Under the pieces are notes generated by a model, which was not told where the DNA came from, did no database searches, and worked only from the letters and a program-made list of their open reading frames with translations. From assembly GCA_024689525.1 (NCBI GenBank), contig JAILDI010000085.1:1-6139 (forward strand): 6,139 nt of DNA. Direction: 5' to 3'. The DNA comes from Bacteroidales bacterium. GTDB lineage: Bacteria; Bacteroidota; Bacteroidia; Bacteroidales; UBA932. Shown piece after piece: positions 5,277 through 6,139 of the stretch (position 1 is its first letter; each line of letters opens with the position of its first letter). The translations under genes were made by a program, and so were the position numbers.

Positions 5277-5897
5277 TTAGGCGTTAGGGGATTCGGCGGA
5301 GTAGACAACCTCGAAGAGGCGGCGGAGGCGGGGGGTGTCGCGGATGATGGAGCGGAGCTGGCGGAGGGGTTCTTCGTTGGGAGAGCCGGGGATGAGGAGG
5401 TGGAGGTAGCCGCCCTCGGCGTACTTCTCGTGAAGGTGTTCCAGGGTGCGCTGCCAGTGACCTTCCTTGTCCAGCGAGGGGTAATTGGACAAGCCGAACT
5501 GGACGGTGCGGCGGATGATGGTTTCAGGGACGATCATCCTGTCGGCTTCGGCCACGAGGGCTCCGTAGATGCTGCGAGGGGGTGTGGTGGCCGATGCGCG
5601 ATGGTCTTCCGCAGCCTGGGCGATGGTTTCGATCTGCTCCGGGGTGAACCACTCACGCAGGTGCACATCGGCACGAATTATCCGGCCGCTCTCCAGGTGG
5701 TGCGTCTTGCGGTCCACGGCGAGGCCAAGGTCGTGGCAGGCAGCGGCGGTGTAGAGCATGTCAAGGTCGATGTCGTACTTCTCCCCCATCGCCATCGCCC
5801 GTTCAATCACGGCCCGGGCATGGTCCTCGCGGTGCGCTTTGTCGAACGCGGCGTACTGCGGGATGATTTGCGTTTCGATGTACTGTCTAAGAGTCAT
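5277..5897 (-). CDS. HD-domain phosphohydrolase
   Basis: 206 residues from the ATG at 5897; a longer frame reaching back to 5951 only overlaps the preceding gene's end. The start MTLRQYIETQIIPQYAAFDKAHREDHARAVIERAM is characteristic of the family, with a candidate metal-binding His26. CHDLG supplies the HD doublet (His55-Asp56), EDHRAS (97-102) and EADR (Asp119) complete the usual HD pattern. There is no signal peptide or membrane helix, so it should be cytoplasmic. HD enzymes hydrolyse phosphate esters, commonly nucleotides, with a divalent metal; the substrate of this subfamily is unknown to me. The C-terminal third (NYPSLDKEGHWQRTLEHLHEKY…) also resembles bacterial HD proteins of about 200 residues, so the gene looks full length. 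It starts one base after the stop of the outer-membrane gene (TGA-T-ATG), indicating co-transcription and probably translational coupling. Confidence 0.88.
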   Translation of the reverse strand: MTLRQYIETQIIPQYAAFDKAHREDHARAVIERAMAMGEKYDIDLDMLYTAAACHDLGLAVDRKTHHLESGRIIRADVHLREWFTPEQIETIAQAAEDHRASATTPPRSIYGALVAEADRMIVPETIIRRTVQFGLSNYPSLDKEGHWQRTLEHLHEKYAEGGYLHLLIPGSPNEEPLRQLRSIIRDTPRLRRLFEVVYSAESPNA

Positions 5898-5898
5898 A

Positions 5899-6139
5899 TC
5901 AGAATACCATCTGCCAGGCGGCCTGCTGGGCGCGGGAACTGTGGGCGGCATTCATCTTGCCGAAGTTCCATTTGACGCCGAAGAGGATATATCGACCCAT
6001 TATAAGTCGGTAGGAATCTTCCTCGTAGTTGGCTGTAACCGTATGGGTGAGGGTGCGTGCCTGGTGCAGTATGTCGTGGACTTTGAAGCGGAGGTTTAAC
6101 GCGCCGAGGCGCTTGTTCACCGCTGCTTTCGACTGCCAT
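5899..6139 (-). CDS. Outer-membrane beta-barrel (TonB-receptor-like) protein, C-terminal part only
   Basis: About 79 residues are visible; the frame runs open through the right edge (reading …WQSKAAVNKRLGALNLRFKVHDIL…), so the rest of the gene, probably most of a receptor-sized protein, lies outside. LGALNLRFKVHDILH and SYRLIMGRYILFGVKWNFGKMN are alternating strands typical of the last barrel strands of Bacteroidota outer-membrane/TonB-dependent receptor-like proteins, and the protein ends in Phe. The pattern agrees with the OMP beta-barrel family that carries a carboxypeptidase-regulatory-like N-terminus, but no N-terminal part is here to confirm it. A truncated relative sits at 468-640. Its stop is one base from the HD gene start. 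Substrate cannot be told. Confidence 0.75.
   Translation of the reverse strand, partial: WQSKAAVNKRLGALNLRFKVHDILHQARTLTHTVTANYEEDSYRLIMGRYILFGVKWNFGKMNAAHSSRAQQAAWQMVF

Noticed and set aside
5226..5975. Long plus-strand frame of 249 codons
   Set aside because: It is antisense to the HD-domain gene, whose protein has clear family motifs; the plus frame gives a Gly/Val-rich product with no recognisable domain, as high-GC shadow frames do.

Overview
The window looks like a chromosomal segment from a GC-rich member of the Bacteroidales (Bacteroidota). The evidence is three signal-peptide lipoproteins with Bacteroidota-style lipoboxes, a fimbrillin (Mfa/FimA-like) surface lipoprotein, a 'MGLSVKWA…LPTKAEWEEF…YWSS' lipoprotein typical of gut Bacteroidales, C-termini of the Bacteroidota outer-membrane beta-barrel/TonB-receptor family, and a TAnnTTTG promoter box. 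A lineage near Alistipes or Cryptobacteroides is only a guess from base composition.

Layout. (a) 1-471 (+): an open frame that begins as cysteine synthase (CysK, with the PLP lysine) and switches in frame, at a shared PGATI sequence, to the catalytic beta-helix of serine O-acetyltransferase (CysE). (b) 468-~640 (-): a truncated C-terminus of an outer-membrane beta-barrel protein, whose stop shares CTAG with the stop of the chimera. (c) 641-800: a cluster of short inverted and direct repeats. (d) 864-1496 (+): a small lipoprotein, followed by a hairpin terminator. (e) 1591-3027 (-): a 478-residue lipoprotein-anchored regulator with periplasmic TPRs, one membrane helix, a histidine-kinase-like dimerisation helix lacking its His, and a LuxR/NarL DNA-binding domain. 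(f) 3164-5127 (+): divergent from the regulator, a 51-residue acidic small protein coupled by TGATG to a 602-residue fimbrillin-like lipoprotein, ended by a strong bidirectional hairpin. (g) 5277-5897 (-): an HD-domain phosphohydrolase lying one base downstream of (h) 5899-6139 (-): the C-terminus of an outer-membrane beta-barrel protein closely related to the fragment in (b).

The most coherent unit is 1591-5127: a membrane-spanning one-component regulator facing a small-protein/fimbrillin-like lipoprotein operon, with a dyad in the shared intergenic region. I infer that the regulator controls the operon; the sequence shows only arrangement and domains. The other notable point is the cysK-cysE chimera, which could be a real microhomology deletion or an assembly artefact.
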